Shown here piece by piece: positions 15,635-24,456 of a stretch of DNA of 64,000 nt; the stretch's first letter is position 1, and each line of letters opens with the position of its first letter. A program made the translations under genes and the position numbers. Below the pieces are notes generated by a model. It did no database searches. It had not been told where the DNA came from and worked only from the letters and a program-made list of their open reading frames with translations. Origin of the DNA: Microbacterium enclense (GTDB lineage Bacteria > Actinomycetota > Actinomycetes > Actinomycetales > Microbacteriaceae); assembly GCA_038182865.1 (NCBI GenBank), contig CP116226.1:1426001-1490000 (forward strand), read 5' to 3'.

Positions 15635-16768
15635 ATGACCGCCGTTCAGAAAGTCGCGATCGCCGGAGCCGGCGTCGCGGGCCTTGCCACCGCCATCTTC
15701 CTCGCCAAGGCCGGCGTCGAGGTCGACCTCTACGACGCCCAGCCGGCGCTGTCCACGCGCGGCTCGGGCATCACCCTCCAGGGCAACGCCCTCCGCGTCT
15801 TCGACGAACTCGGCGTGTGGGACGAGGTCGCCGCTGCCGGAAAGGCGTTCGAAGGTCTCAACCTGCGTGCTCCCGGCCCCGGTGCCCCCGTCGTCGCGGC
15901 CCTGCCCGACCTCAAGACCGGCGGCCCCGACTACCCCTCCACGATGGGCATGTCGCGTCCCGACCTGGCCCGCATCCTGCTGGCCGAGGCGGAGCGCTCC
16001 GGTGCCCGCGTGCACTTCGGCACGCGTGTCACGGGCGTCTCGCAGACCGACGACGGCGTGGAGGTCGAGGTGGATGGCGAACCCGCGGGCGCGTTCGACC
16101 TGCTCGTCGGCGCCGACGGCCTGCACTCGGCGGTGCGCGAGATGATCGGCATCCACGTGACTCCCGAGCAGACCGGCATGGGCATCTGGCGCACGTTCGT
16201 GTCGCTGCCGCCCGACGTCGACCGCAGCGAGCTGTACTACGGCGGCCCGATGTACATCGCCGGCTACACGCCCACCGGCGACGACACCATGTACGCCTTC
16301 CTCGTCGAGGCAGCGCAAGACCGCTCGCACGTCTCGCCCGAGGAGGCGCGGCGCATCATGGTGGAGCAGTCGCGCGCGTACGACGGCCCGTGGAACCACA
16401 TCCGTGCCGACATCGAGGCCGGCGCCGACGCGAACTACACGTGGTTCACGCGCCACCTCGTCGAGGCGCCGTGGAACCGCGGTCGCGCCGTCGTGATCGG
16501 CGACGCCGCGCACAGCTGCCCGCCCACGATCGCCCAGGGTGCAGCCCAGGGTCTCGAGGACGCGGCGGTGCTGAGCGAGCTTCTCGTGCAGCGGGATGCC
16601 GTCGACCAGGGGCTGTGGGATGCCTTCCACGAGCGCCGGGTGGCGCGGGCGAAGGCGATCGTCGACGCCTCGGTGCAGCTCGGCCAGTGGCAGCTCGACG
16701 GCGTCCGCGACGCCGACATGGGCGGCCTCATGTTCGGCGTGGCCCAGCTGACGGCGGCCCGCGCATGA
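15635..16768 (+). CDS. FAD-dependent aromatic monooxygenase (salicylate/p-hydroxybenzoate hydroxylase type)
   Basis: 377 residues. Three class-A flavin hydroxylase signatures are present: GAGVAGLATAIFLAKAG (about 9-25), the DG motif GADGLHSAVR (about 155-164) and GDAAHSCPPTIAQGAAQG (about 288-305). Such enzymes hydroxylate phenols with NAD(P)H and O2, giving a catechol or hydroquinone for the dioxygenase encoded three genes upstream. The stop overlaps the amidohydrolase start as ATGA. Confidence 0.92.
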   Translation: MTAVQKVAIAGAGVAGLATAIFLAKAGVEVDLYDAQPALSTRGSGITLQGNALRVFDELGVWDEVAAAGKAFEGLNLRAPGPGAPVVAALPDLKTGGPDYPSTMGMSRPDLARILLAEAERSGARVHFGTRVTGVSQTDDGVEVEVDGEPAGAFDLLVGADGLHSAVREMIGIHVTPEQTGMGIWRTFVSLPPDVDRSELYYGGPMYIAGYTPTGDDTMYAFLVEAAQDRSHVSPEEARRIMVEQSRAYDGPWNHIRADIEAGADANYTWFTRHLVEAPWNRGRAVVIGDAAHSCPPTIAQGAAQGLEDAAVLSELLVQRDAVDQGLWDAFHERRVARAKAIVDASVQLGQWQLDGVRDADMGGLMFGVAQLTAARA

Positions 16769-17802
16769 GCCTCGGAGACGACGGCGCCGCCACGGACGAG
16801 GTCACCGACGTCCACGCCCACCTGCTCATGCCGGGACTGCATGCCGAGGTCGAGCGTCGCGTGCCCGACGAGGTGCAGGCGGCGGCCGATCTCGAGCTGC
16901 GCCGTAACGGACTGGCGAGCCTGCAGGCGTCGGGGCGCATGATCGGCGAGCGCTTCCCGCGGCTGACCGACGTGCGCGCTCGCCTCGAGACGATGGACGC
17001 GCAGGGCGTCGACCGGCAGTGGGTCAGCCCGTCTCCGAACCACTTCTACCCGTGGGCGAACGAGGGCCTCGCGACGTGGGCCACCGGCGAGGCGAACCGC
17101 CTCGTCGCCGAGCACGTCGCGCAGGCGCCCGACCGCCTCGTCGGTCTCGGTGTCGTCCCGCTCCAGCACCCGCAGCTCGTCGTCGACGCCCTCGACGACG
17201 CCGTCCTCGGACGCGGTCTCGCGGGCGTGGAGATCTCGTCCTTCGCGGGCGACGTCGAGCTCAGCGACGAGCGGCTCGAGCCCTTCTGGGCGCGGGCGGC
17301 CGAGCTGCGCGCCGTCGTCTTCCTGCACCCCTTCGGCTGCTCCCTCGACGAGCGGCTCGACCGCTTCTACCTGTCGAACACGGTCGGTCAGCCCACCGAG
17401 AACGCCGTGGCCCTGTCGCACCTCATCTTCGCGGGCGTGCTCGACCGGCATCCGGGCCTTCGGTTGATCGCCGCTCACGGTGGGGGCTATCTGCCGACCG
17501 CGATCGGACGATCCGACCGCGCATGGCGCGTGCGCCCCGAGGCGCGGGGCTGCGCTCATGCACCGTCGACCTACCTGTCGAAGCTGTGGTTCGACACCGT
17601 CGTGCACGACGAGCGAGCCCTCCGCTGGCTGGTCGAGGCCGCGGGCGCCGACCGGGTGCTGCTCGGCAGTGACTTCCCGTTCGACATGGGTCTCGACGAG
17701 CCCGTCGCGTTCGTGCGCGGCGCGGGCCTTGCCGAGACGGACGTCGCCCGCATTCTGGGCGGCAACGCCGCGGAGCTGCTGCGCACCCGGGTGCACGCGT
17801 GA
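16765..17802 (+). CDS. Amidohydrolase-2 family protein (ACMSD/resorcylate decarboxylase type)
   Basis: 345 residues. The metal-dependent TIM barrel is marked by DVHAHLL near the start, FLHPFG (His), AAHGGGYLP (His) and GSDFPFDMG (Asp). The family holds non-oxidative decarboxylases and hydrolases of aromatic or ring-fission acids. Its position between a flavin hydroxylase and a second FAH hydrolase fits decarboxylation or hydrolysis in the aglycone pathway. Coupled both sides by 4-base overlaps. Confidence 0.87.
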   Translation: MSLGDDGAATDEVTDVHAHLLMPGLHAEVERRVPDEVQAAADLELRRNGLASLQASGRMIGERFPRLTDVRARLETMDAQGVDRQWVSPSPNHFYPWANEGLATWATGEANRLVAEHVAQAPDRLVGLGVVPLQHPQLVVDALDDAVLGRGLAGVEISSFAGDVELSDERLEPFWARAAELRAVVFLHPFGCSLDERLDRFYLSNTVGQPTENAVALSHLIFAGVLDRHPGLRLIAAHGGGYLPTAIGRSDRAWRVRPEARGCAHAPSTYLSKLWFDTVVHDERALRWLVEAAGADRVLLGSDFPFDMGLDEPVAFVRGAGLAETDVARILGGNAAELLRTRVHA

Positions 17803-18770
17803 GGATCGCGCGCTGGGCCGACGGGGCCGACGTGGGCGAAGGGTTCGTCGTCGGCTCCGAGGTCGTGCCGTTCCCCGACGGCCTGCGGGTCGCCGAGGTG
17901 CTCGCGCAGGGGCTTCCAGCGGCTTCGGCGCTGTTCGACCGGCGCGATTCCGCGGCGGCCCGGCCGCTCGCCGAGGTGCGCCTGCTCGCTCCGCTCGTGC
18001 CGGCGTCGATCCGCGACTTCGTGGCGTTCGAGGAGCACGTGGAGGGCGTGAGCGCTTCGGTCGACGGCAAGAGCGAGGTCGTGCCCGAGTGGTACGAGGC
18101 GCCGACGTTCTACTTCACCAACCCCCACACCGTGCGGGCGACCGGTGACGTCGTCGCGATCCCCGAGACGCAGCGCCTCGACGTCGAGCTCGAACTCGCC
18201 GTCGTCATCGGGGCGGTTCCCGGTTCCGACGGCGAGAACCTGGATGCCGACTCCGCCGCCGCCCACATCTTCGGCTACACGGTCATGAACGACTGGTCGG
18301 CGCGCGACCTGCAGTCCCGCGAGATGAAGGTGCGCCTGGGGCCGGCGAAGGGCAAGGACTTCGCGATGACGCTCGGCCCGTGGATCGTCACGGCCGACGA
18401 GCTCGAGCCGTTCCTCGACGCCGACGGCTTCCTCGCCGTGCGCGCCGAGCTGTTCGTCAACGGCGAGCTCATCGGGCACGACCTCGTGTCGAACATGGGC
18501 TGGCCCTTTCCCGAACTCGTCGCCTATGCGGCGCGCAATTCCGTCGTCGTGCCGGGTGATGTGCTCGGCTCGGGCACGGTCGGCAACGGCGGCTGCCTCG
18601 GCGAGCTCTGGGGTCGCCGCGGCGGTCTCGACCCGCGACCACTCGAGCCCGGCGACGAGGTGCGCCTGGTGATCGAGGGCGTCGGCGAGGTCGTCAATGT
18701 CGTCGGGGAGCGCGTGGCCGCCCCGCCGGTGCGGCGGGCACGCGCGCGGACGCGGGCGCGCACGAGATGA
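17799..18770 (+). CDS. Second fumarylacetoacetate hydrolase family protein
   Basis: 323 residues, GTG in GTGA overlap. Acidic metal residues in LDVELELAVVIG (about 127-138) and MNDWSARDLQSREM (about 165-178), and a GSGTVGNGG loop near the end. It ends in an Arg-rich tail RRARARTRARTR of unknown meaning. Different enough from 13665-14609 to act on another intermediate, probably a later acylpyruvate-type product. Confidence 0.87.
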   Translation: MRIARWADGADVGEGFVVGSEVVPFPDGLRVAEVLAQGLPAASALFDRRDSAAARPLAEVRLLAPLVPASIRDFVAFEEHVEGVSASVDGKSEVVPEWYEAPTFYFTNPHTVRATGDVVAIPETQRLDVELELAVVIGAVPGSDGENLDADSAAAHIFGYTVMNDWSARDLQSREMKVRLGPAKGKDFAMTLGPWIVTADELEPFLDADGFLAVRAELFVNGELIGHDLVSNMGWPFPELVAYAARNSVVVPGDVLGSGTVGNGGCLGELWGRRGGLDPRPLEPGDEVRLVIEGVGEVVNVVGERVAAPPVRRARARTRARTR

Positions 18771-19519
18771 GCACCCCCGGTCTCACCGGGAACCTCTTCG
18801 TCGTCACGGGCGCCGCGGGCGGTCAGGGGGCCGAAGAGGCACTCACCCTCGCCCGTGCGGGGGCCGAGGTCATCGCGGTCGATGTGGCCGACGACGCGCC
18901 GGACCTCGCCGCCGGGGATGGGATCACCTACCGCCGCCTCGACGTCTCCTCCGAGGAGGACTGGGCCGAGCTCGCCGCGTCGCTCGAGGGCCGGCCGGTA
19001 CGGGGCCTCGTCAACAACGCGGGCATCACCCACCGCGCCCGCATCGGCGCACTGCGCCGTGCGGACTGGGACCGCGTGTTCTCCGTCAACGTCACGGGGG
19101 CGATGCTCGGCATCCAGGCCCTTCTCCCCTCGATGGATGCCGGATCCTCGATCGTCAACATCGGCTCGGTCGCGGGACTCACCGGGCACTACACGGCCGC
19201 GTACACGGCGAGCAAGTGGGCGCTCCGGGGCCTCACGCACGCGTGCGTCACGGAGCTCGGGCCGCGTGGCATCCGCGTCAATCTCGTGCATCCGGGGTTC
19301 GTCGACACGGCCATGACCGCGAGCGCACCGCCCGCGTTCCGGGCGGCGAACGAGTCGATCATCCCGCTCGGGCGGGCGGGCGTCCCGGAAGAGGTCGCCC
19401 AGATCGTCGCCTTCCTCCTGTCGGATGCCGCGAGCTTCCTCACCGGCGCCGAGATCGGCGTCGACGGCGGGCAGACGTTCTCGGGTGCGGCGACGGTGCT
19501 GTCGAGCGCCCTTCGCTAA
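18767..19519 (+). CDS. Short-chain dehydrogenase/reductase
   Basis: 250 residues, ATG overlapping the upstream stop. Classical SDR: VVTGAAGGQGAEEA cofactor motif, NNAGITH, catalytic Ser in IGSVAGL and YTASK as the Tyr-Lys motif (about 146-150), then the C-terminal GVDGGQT. Likely NAD(P)-dependent alcohol or keto dehydrogenase acting on an aglycone fragment or the sugar. Last gene of the coupled aromatic module. Confidence 0.9.
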   Translation: MSTPGLTGNLFVVTGAAGGQGAEEALTLARAGAEVIAVDVADDAPDLAAGDGITYRRLDVSSEEDWAELAASLEGRPVRGLVNNAGITHRARIGALRRADWDRVFSVNVTGAMLGIQALLPSMDAGSSIVNIGSVAGLTGHYTAAYTASKWALRGLTHACVTELGPRGIRVNLVHPGFVDTAMTASAPPAFRAANESIIPLGRAGVPEEVAQIVAFLLSDAASFLTGAEIGVDGGQTFSGAATVLSSALR

Positions 19520-19521
19520 TG

Positions 19522-19549
19522 TTGAAAATCGACATAAGTCCGCTATGAT
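19522..19549 (+). promoter_or_regulatory. Promoter with overlapping operator-like site before the MFS/oxidase operon
   Basis: TTGAAA (19522-19527) and TATGAT (19544-19549) with a 16-base spacer form a good sigma70-type promoter. The spacer contains CGAC-ATAA-GTCC, similar to the sites at 9358 and 12579. A regulator bound there would block the promoter. Confidence 0.7.
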
Positions 19550-19649
19550 GAGGGGGACGTCGGGGCTGGATCAGCCCGTTCGCCCGGTGAGGGAGCCGGA
19601 GCGGCACATCCGGTCGCGTCGATCGCCCGGTCGTACGGGCGCCCCACGC

Positions 19650-21143
19650 ATGACTCTCTCTCCCGCACGCGTGCGCATCCTCGTCGCGGCCCTGCTCACG
19701 GTGTCGTTCCTCGGCGCCCTCGACCACACCGTCGTCTCGACCTCGCTCGCGACCATCGCCGGCGACCTCGGCGCGCTCGAACACATGAGCTGGATCATGG
19801 TCGGCTACACCCTCGCCGCCACCGTGATGCTTCCCGTGCTCGGCAAGCTCGGCGACGTCGTCGGCCCGCGCCGCGTCTTTCTCGTCTCGCTCGTGCTCTT
19901 CCTCGCCGCCTCTCTCGCGTGCGGCTTCGCGCCCGACCTCGGCTGGCTGATCGCGGCGCGCGTCGTGCAGGGGCTCGGCTCGGCCGGCCTGCAGCTGATG
20001 TCGCAGACGATCATCGCCCGTGTCACGAGCCCCCGCCAGCGCCCGCGCTACATGGCCATCATCGGCACGGCCTTCCCGGTGGCGATCGTCGTCGGGCCCG
20101 TCGTCGGTGGGCTCATCACCGACTTCTGGGGCTGGTCGTGGGTCTTCTGGATCAACATCCCCGTGGGGGTGGCGGCCCTCGCCCTCGCCCTCGTCGCCCT
20201 CCCGCGCCTGCCCGGTGGGGCTCACCCGCGCTTCGACATCCCCGGCTCCGTCGTCTTCACCGGCGCCCTCGTCGCCCTCGTGCTCGCCGTGACCTGGATC
20301 GGTGACGACGCCCTGCGTCCCGCGGCGATCGTCTGCGCGGTGCTCGCGGTCGTCGGCATCCTGGCTCTCGTCGTCATCGAGCGGCGCGCAGCCGAGCCGA
20401 TCCTGCCGCCGAGGATCCTCCGCCACCGCACGATCCTCGTGTGCCTCGGCCTCTCCCTCGTCGTCGGAGCGGGACTGTTCGCGATCGTGGCCTACGTGCC
20501 GACGTACATTCAGATGGCGTACCGCACGAGCGCGACCGTGTCGGGACTCGTGCCCATCGCGACCGTGCTCGGCATGCTCGTCAGCAACCTCCTCACCGGG
20601 TGGCTCGTGAGCCGCTCGGGGCGCTATCGCGCGTACCCGGTGATCGGCACGGCCCTCGGGGCCGCCGGGCTCACGGCCATGGCGACCCTGCCGGTGGGGA
20701 CGCCGCTGTGGGTGCCCATGGCCGTCATGGCCGTCGTCGGTATCGGCACGGGGTCGTTCACGAACCTCATCTTCGCGGTCGTCCAGAGCGCCGCCGCCCG
20801 CTCCGACCTCGGCGCGGTCACGGCGACGACGAACCTCGTGCGCCAGATCGGCTCGGCCGTGGGCACCGCGATCGTCGGCGGCGTGGTCGGCTTCGGGGTC
20901 GCGTCGAGCCTCCCCGCCGGCCTGGATGCCAACACCCTCACACCCGCCGTGGCCCGGGCTGCCTCCGAGAGCGTGCGCGATGAGATCGCCGTCGTCTACC
21001 ACGACGTCTTCGCCCCCGTGTTCTTCGGTCTCGCGGCCGTCTACGCCTGCGGCGTGGTCATCGCCCTCCTCCTGCCCGCCGGACGCCTTTCCGACGAGGT
21101 GCCCGCTGCGGCCCCGTCCGAGGCCCGACACCAGCCCGCCTGA
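19650..21143 (+). CDS. MFS transporter, DHA2 (14-TM) type
   Basis: 497 residues, about 14 hydrophobic segments. LDHTVVSTSLATIAGDLG is the first-helix motif of the DHA2 group and GKLGDVVGPRRVFLVS the loop 2-3 motif. The group mostly exports drugs, but in catabolic clusters members import aromatic compounds. Start ATG 19650 leaves a leader of roughly 90 bases after the promoter at 19522-19549; no strong ribosome site is seen, so the start is the least sure part. It lies 16 bases ahead of the GMC oxidase gene and may import the C-glycoside or export a product. Confidence 0.85.
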   Translation: MTLSPARVRILVAALLTVSFLGALDHTVVSTSLATIAGDLGALEHMSWIMVGYTLAATVMLPVLGKLGDVVGPRRVFLVSLVLFLAASLACGFAPDLGWLIAARVVQGLGSAGLQLMSQTIIARVTSPRQRPRYMAIIGTAFPVAIVVGPVVGGLITDFWGWSWVFWINIPVGVAALALALVALPRLPGGAHPRFDIPGSVVFTGALVALVLAVTWIGDDALRPAAIVCAVLAVVGILALVVIERRAAEPILPPRILRHRTILVCLGLSLVVGAGLFAIVAYVPTYIQMAYRTSATVSGLVPIATVLGMLVSNLLTGWLVSRSGRYRAYPVIGTALGAAGLTAMATLPVGTPLWVPMAVMAVVGIGTGSFTNLIFAVVQSAAARSDLGAVTATTNLVRQIGSAVGTAIVGGVVGFGVASSLPAGLDANTLTPAVARAASESVRDEIAVVYHDVFAPVFFGLAAVYACGVVIALLLPAGRLSDEVPAAAPSEARHQPA

Positions 21144-21159
21144 TCTCGAAGGAGAGAAC

Positions 21160-22737
21160 ATGTCCGACACTCCCACCATCGCCGTCGTCGGCAGCGGACC
21201 CGTCGGCTCCGCCTACGCCCGCGTGCTGCTGGAGACCCTGCCCACCGCGCGCGTCATCATGTTCGAGGCGGGCCCCCAGATCACCGCGCGCCCCGGCGAG
21301 AGCGTGCGCAACATCGCCGATCCCGACGAGAAGGCCCGCGCCCGCGAACGCTCGCAGGGGCCGCAGGCGGGGGGATTCCGCGCCTCGCTCGGCATCCCCG
21401 CCGGCACCGTGGTCGAGGGGATGTTCACCGCGCGACAGGGCACGCACCTCCTCGACTTCGGCGGCGAGGGCTCCGCGCACGCCCCGTCCTTCCCTGCGGC
21501 GGCTGCGGCGACCAATGTCGGAGGTCAGGGTGCGCACTGGACCTGCGCCATTCCGCGCCCGGCCTTCAGCGAGAAGCTCGACTTCATCGATGACGAGGAG
21601 TGGGACGACCTGATCTCCACGGCCGAAGGCCTCCTGCACAAGCAGAGCGCCGCCTTCTCGGACTCCCCGGTCGGTGCCGCCATCCGCACGCTGCTCGACC
21701 GCGAGTTCGGCGCGGAGCTTCCCGAGGGGTACGGCGTGAGCACACTGCCCGTGGCCGGTGACCCGCAGCCCGACGGCTCGATGCGCTGGGCCGGATCCGA
21801 CACGGTGCTCGGCCCCCTCATCGAGACCGGCACCGACACCGCGGCGCGTTTCGCGCTTCGTGACCTCACGCTCGTCCGCCGCATCGAGCACGACGGTCAG
21901 CATGTCCGTGGCGTTGTCGTCGGAGACCTGCGCACGGGAGAGGAGTCGTTCGTCGCCGCGGACGCCGTGGTCGTCGCCGCCGACGCGTTCCGCTCTCCGC
22001 AACTGCTCTGGGCCTCCGGCATCCGTCCGGCCCCGCTCGGTCGCTACCTGACCGAGCACCAGGTGGTCATCAGCACGGTCGCCCTCGACGAGGACCGCAT
22101 GTCGGCGCTCGTCACCGACGACGAGCTCGAGGCCGAGCTCGCCCGGCGCGCCGTGAACCCGACCGATCCCGTCGCCGCCGTCAACCGCATCCCGTTCTCC
22201 GAGCCCGGGCACCCCTATTCGGCGCAGATCATGTACGCCGAGACCCCTCCGTTCCCTCTCGCGCCGGATCACCCGGCCCGCGGGAACCGCTGGGGGTTCG
22301 TGAACATGGGCTTCGGCATCCGCAAGTTCCCGCGCGTGGAAGACGGCGTGACCTTCACCGACGACGAGTTCGACTACCGCGGCCTGCCCAACTTCACGAT
22401 CGAGTACGCCCTCACCGATCGCGAGCAGAAGGAGATCGCCGAGGCGACCGAGCGCCTGCGCCGGGCCGGCGACGCCTTGGGCTCCTTCGTCGCCGAACCG
22501 CGCCTGCTGCCGAACGGATCGAGCCTCCACTTCATGGGCACGATGCGCGCCGGGACGGATGCCGCGACCTCGGTCGCCGACCCCTTCTCGCGCGTGTGGG
22601 GCTTCGACAACCTGGTCGTCGGGGGCAACGGGCTCATCCCCACCGCCAACACGATGAACCCCACGCTCATGAGCGTCGCGATCGCCGTGCGCGGTGCGCG
22701 GCACCTCGCGGCGGAGGTGGGGGCGGCGCGAGGCTGA
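21160..22737 (+). CDS. GMC/pyranose-oxidase-like FAD oxidoreductase, probable C-glycoside 3-oxidase (CarA type)
   Basis: 525 residues. The N-terminal FAD motif VVGSGPVGSAYA (about 9-20) is that of pyranose oxidases. TNVGGQGAHWTC corresponds to the pyranose-2-oxidase loop whose His binds FAD covalently (here His126). The C-terminal SSLHFMGTMRAG (His457) and TANTMNPTL (Asn500) match the catalytic His-Asn pair. CarA of Microbacterium, an enzyme of this group, oxidises the sugar of carminic acid and other C-glycosides at C3 before CarBC cleaves the C-C bond. Two deglycosidase-like pairs in the same region support the call. A good GGAGAG site precedes the ATG. No signal peptide, so cytoplasmic. 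Confidence 0.8.
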   Translation: MSDTPTIAVVGSGPVGSAYARVLLETLPTARVIMFEAGPQITARPGESVRNIADPDEKARARERSQGPQAGGFRASLGIPAGTVVEGMFTARQGTHLLDFGGEGSAHAPSFPAAAAATNVGGQGAHWTCAIPRPAFSEKLDFIDDEEWDDLISTAEGLLHKQSAAFSDSPVGAAIRTLLDREFGAELPEGYGVSTLPVAGDPQPDGSMRWAGSDTVLGPLIETGTDTAARFALRDLTLVRRIEHDGQHVRGVVVGDLRTGEESFVAADAVVVAADAFRSPQLLWASGIRPAPLGRYLTEHQVVISTVALDEDRMSALVTDDELEAELARRAVNPTDPVAAVNRIPFSEPGHPYSAQIMYAETPPFPLAPDHPARGNRWGFVNMGFGIRKFPRVEDGVTFTDDEFDYRGLPNFTIEYALTDREQKEIAEATERLRRAGDALGSFVAEPRLLPNGSSLHFMGTMRAGTDAATSVADPFSRVWGFDNLVVGGNGLIPTANTMNPTLMSVAIAVRGARHLAAEVGAARG

Positions 22738-22813
22738 CACCCGGGCTGCCGCCGCCCGGTGGTGTGTGCCGTTGTGCGGAATTCGGGGGCGACTCGCCGT
22801 GGCGGGATGCCGT

Positions 22814-22889
22814 GGGGCGGCGTGTCGGGACTGAACTCCGCCCGACGGCCCGGCGCCGACACCACGCCCCGGCGCCGACACCACGCCCC
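22814..22889. repeat. Hairpin with a duplicated right arm (possible terminator)
   Basis: ggggcggcgtgtcgg (22814-22828) can pair, with two mismatched positions, with either of two tandem copies of ccgacaccacgcccc (22856-22870 and 22875-22889). The tandem copies belong to a 19-base direct repeat. It lies 77 bases after the oxidase stop and may end that transcript; no T-tract follows. Confidence 0.55.
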
Positions 22890-22916
22890 GCCGGGAGCCT
22901 CGCCGATAATGGAACG

Positions 22917-23306
22917 GTGGAGGCCTGGGAGACGCGCGAGTGGTTCGCCGACTACCTCGACGCCCTGAACCGCCACGACCTCGAGGCGGTGCGGGCGTTC
23001 CTCGATCCGGGTGTGCGTCGCGCCCACCTGCCCGCCGGCGCCGAGGCGTGGATCGCCGATGACGCCGAGCTGTGGCACGCCTTCCCCGACTGGCAGTGGA
23101 AACGGATCCAACTGATCGTCGAGGACGACCGGATCGCCGTCCATCTGCGCGGGTCCGGCACTCATACGGCGACGTTCCGCCACCTCGCGGCCACGCGCCG
23201 GCGGGTGAACATCGCCGCGTTCGCGATGTACCGGCTTTCGCGCGGGCGCATCGTCGAGGCATCCGGAACCGACGACGCCGAGCAGGTGCGCGCGCAGGTC
23301 GCCTGA
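22917..23306 (+). CDS. NTF2/SnoaL-like protein
   Basis: 129 residues, single cone-shaped NTF2-like domain (WFADYLDALNRHDLEAVRAF at the start; RGSGTHTATF and RRVNIAAFAMYRLSRGRIVE later). Members are isomerases, hydrolases or binding proteins. The GTG at 22917 follows GATAAT (22905-22910) by 6 bases, typical of a leaderless transcript. Unrelated in length to the NTF2-like protein at 1321. Role unknown; it might still serve the neighbouring catabolic genes. Confidence 0.8.
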   Translation: MEAWETREWFADYLDALNRHDLEAVRAFLDPGVRRAHLPAGAEAWIADDAELWHAFPDWQWKRIQLIVEDDRIAVHLRGSGTHTATFRHLAATRRRVNIAAFAMYRLSRGRIVEASGTDDAEQVRAQVA

Positions 23307-23339
23307 CGGAAGGCGGGAGATGTCGCGCAGAATGTCAGC

Positions 23340-23840
23340 GTGACCTCTTCCCCCGCGCGGACGACACCGCTGCGCTACGTGTTCGCGACACCCGAGGCCA
23401 TCTACGGCACGATTCTCGTCACCGGCGTGCTCGCGGGGACGAAGCAGGGAGTCTCTCCCGCCGAGGTGTTCTTCTACGGTCTGCTCGCCTCCACCGCGAT
23501 CTGGGCGGCGCACGTCGTGGCGGTGACGATCGCGACGCACGGCGTACGGGGCGACACCTCGTCCGGGGTGCGCGCCTCCGTCCGGGTCGCGCTGACGCAC
23601 TCGAGCGGCATCCTGATCGGCCCCGTGATCCCGATCGCGATCCTCGCTCTGGGGGCGCTGGGCCTTCTTCCCGAGGCGGTCTCTTTCGGCGGTGCCGTCG
23701 TGTCGGCGCTGGTGATCCTGGCGGCGCTGGGGTGGATGGCGCTCGCCGAGCGCGGGGCGACCTGGTACGTGCGGGTCATCGGTGCCGTGCTCACCGCGGC
23801 CGCCGGACTCGTCGCCGCGACCTTGAAGGGGCTGGTATGA
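23340..23840 (+). CDS. Small integral membrane protein, unknown function
   Basis: 166 residues with about four hydrophobic helices (near 20-40, 44-62, 88-110, 112-130, the last pair possibly followed by a fifth at 140-160). No family recognised. CAGAAT lies 6 bases before the GTG, suggesting a leaderless mRNA. The stop overlaps the next small membrane gene as ATGA, so the two products probably work together. Confidence 0.72.
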   Translation: MTSSPARTTPLRYVFATPEAIYGTILVTGVLAGTKQGVSPAEVFFYGLLASTAIWAAHVVAVTIATHGVRGDTSSGVRASVRVALTHSSGILIGPVIPIAILALGALGLLPEAVSFGGAVVSALVILAALGWMALAERGATWYVRVIGAVLTAAAGLVAATLKGLV

Positions 23841-24076
23841 CAATGGCGCACGGTCCCGTTCCTCGCCTCGGATTCCTTCTGGGTGGGCTCTATCTCGGTG
23901 GTGCGATCGGTTTCCTGATCAGCGCTTTCGTCTTCGCCGCGTCAGACCCGACGCCTCCGCGCCTCGTGGCGATGCACACGGTCTCGGGGGCGGTGCTGGT
24001 GCTGTCGTGGCTGCTCCTGGTCACGGCTGCCGTGCTCACCATCCTCCGGGGGCGCCGAACCGACACGCTCGACTGA
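23837..24076 (+). CDS. Very small membrane protein, unknown function
   Basis: 79 residues with two hydrophobic helices (about 11-34 and 46-68) and a short basic end RGRRTDTLD. It starts in an ATGA overlap with 23340-23840. No recognised family; two-helix products coupled to a larger membrane protein often form a complex with it. Confidence 0.65.
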   Translation: MTMAHGPVPRLGFLLGGLYLGGAIGFLISAFVFAASDPTPPRLVAMHTVSGAVLVLSWLLLVTAAVLTILRGRRTDTLD

Positions 24077-24171
24077 GCCGTCATGCGCCGACTGTCAAGG
24101 GACGGTTGATGTCGGGGGTTCCCAGTAACGTCTCTCAGGCCCGGTTCCCGCAGGGCAGAAGGAAGTTGCGC

Positions 24172-24456
24172 ATGGAGACGACCGATCGCCCCGCTGCAGG
24201 TGTGGTGTGGGCCCGCGTCGAAGACGGTTTTCACGTCGGCAGCCGTCGAGGCGTCTTCCTCGGCTATATCGACCGTCAGCCCGACGGGGGCTTCCTCGCC
24301 GTCGATGGTCGGTCACGCGTCGTCGGGACCTTCCCGGCACTGACCGCTGCGATGGCGGCCGTCACCAACGGGCAACCGGCTCACGACGAAGAGATCCTGC
24401 TCGAGCAAGTCCGCGTTCCGTCGTCCGGCTCGCTGGGCGCGGGTGGGGCGCGGTGA
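24172..24456 (+). CDS. Small protein of unknown function coupled to a BLUF gene
   Basis: 94 residues from the ATG at 24172, which has AGAAGGAAG 8 bases upstream; an ATG at 24109 would add 21 residues but lacks such a site. Beta-rich first half (VVWARVEDGFHVGSRRGVFLGYI), acidic DEEILLEQ near the end. I recognise no family. The GTGA overlap with the BLUF gene suggests it is the partner or target of that photoreceptor. Confidence 0.68.
   Translation: METTDRPAAGVVWARVEDGFHVGSRRGVFLGYIDRQPDGGFLAVDGRSRVVGTFPALTAAMAAVTNGQPAHDEEILLEQVRVPSSGSLGAGGAR

Noticed and set aside
13913..16630. A 905-codon open frame on the minus strand, antisense to the aromatic operon
   Set aside because: High-GC DNA leaves long open frames opposite real genes. 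The plus-strand frames have recognisable domains and coupled starts; the antisense translation is Arg/Val/Gly/His-rich with no domain.
19650..21143. Start of the MFS gene at the ATG near 19545
   Set aside because: That ATG is part of the -10 TATGAT of a good promoter, and the added residues are not like a carrier N-terminus.
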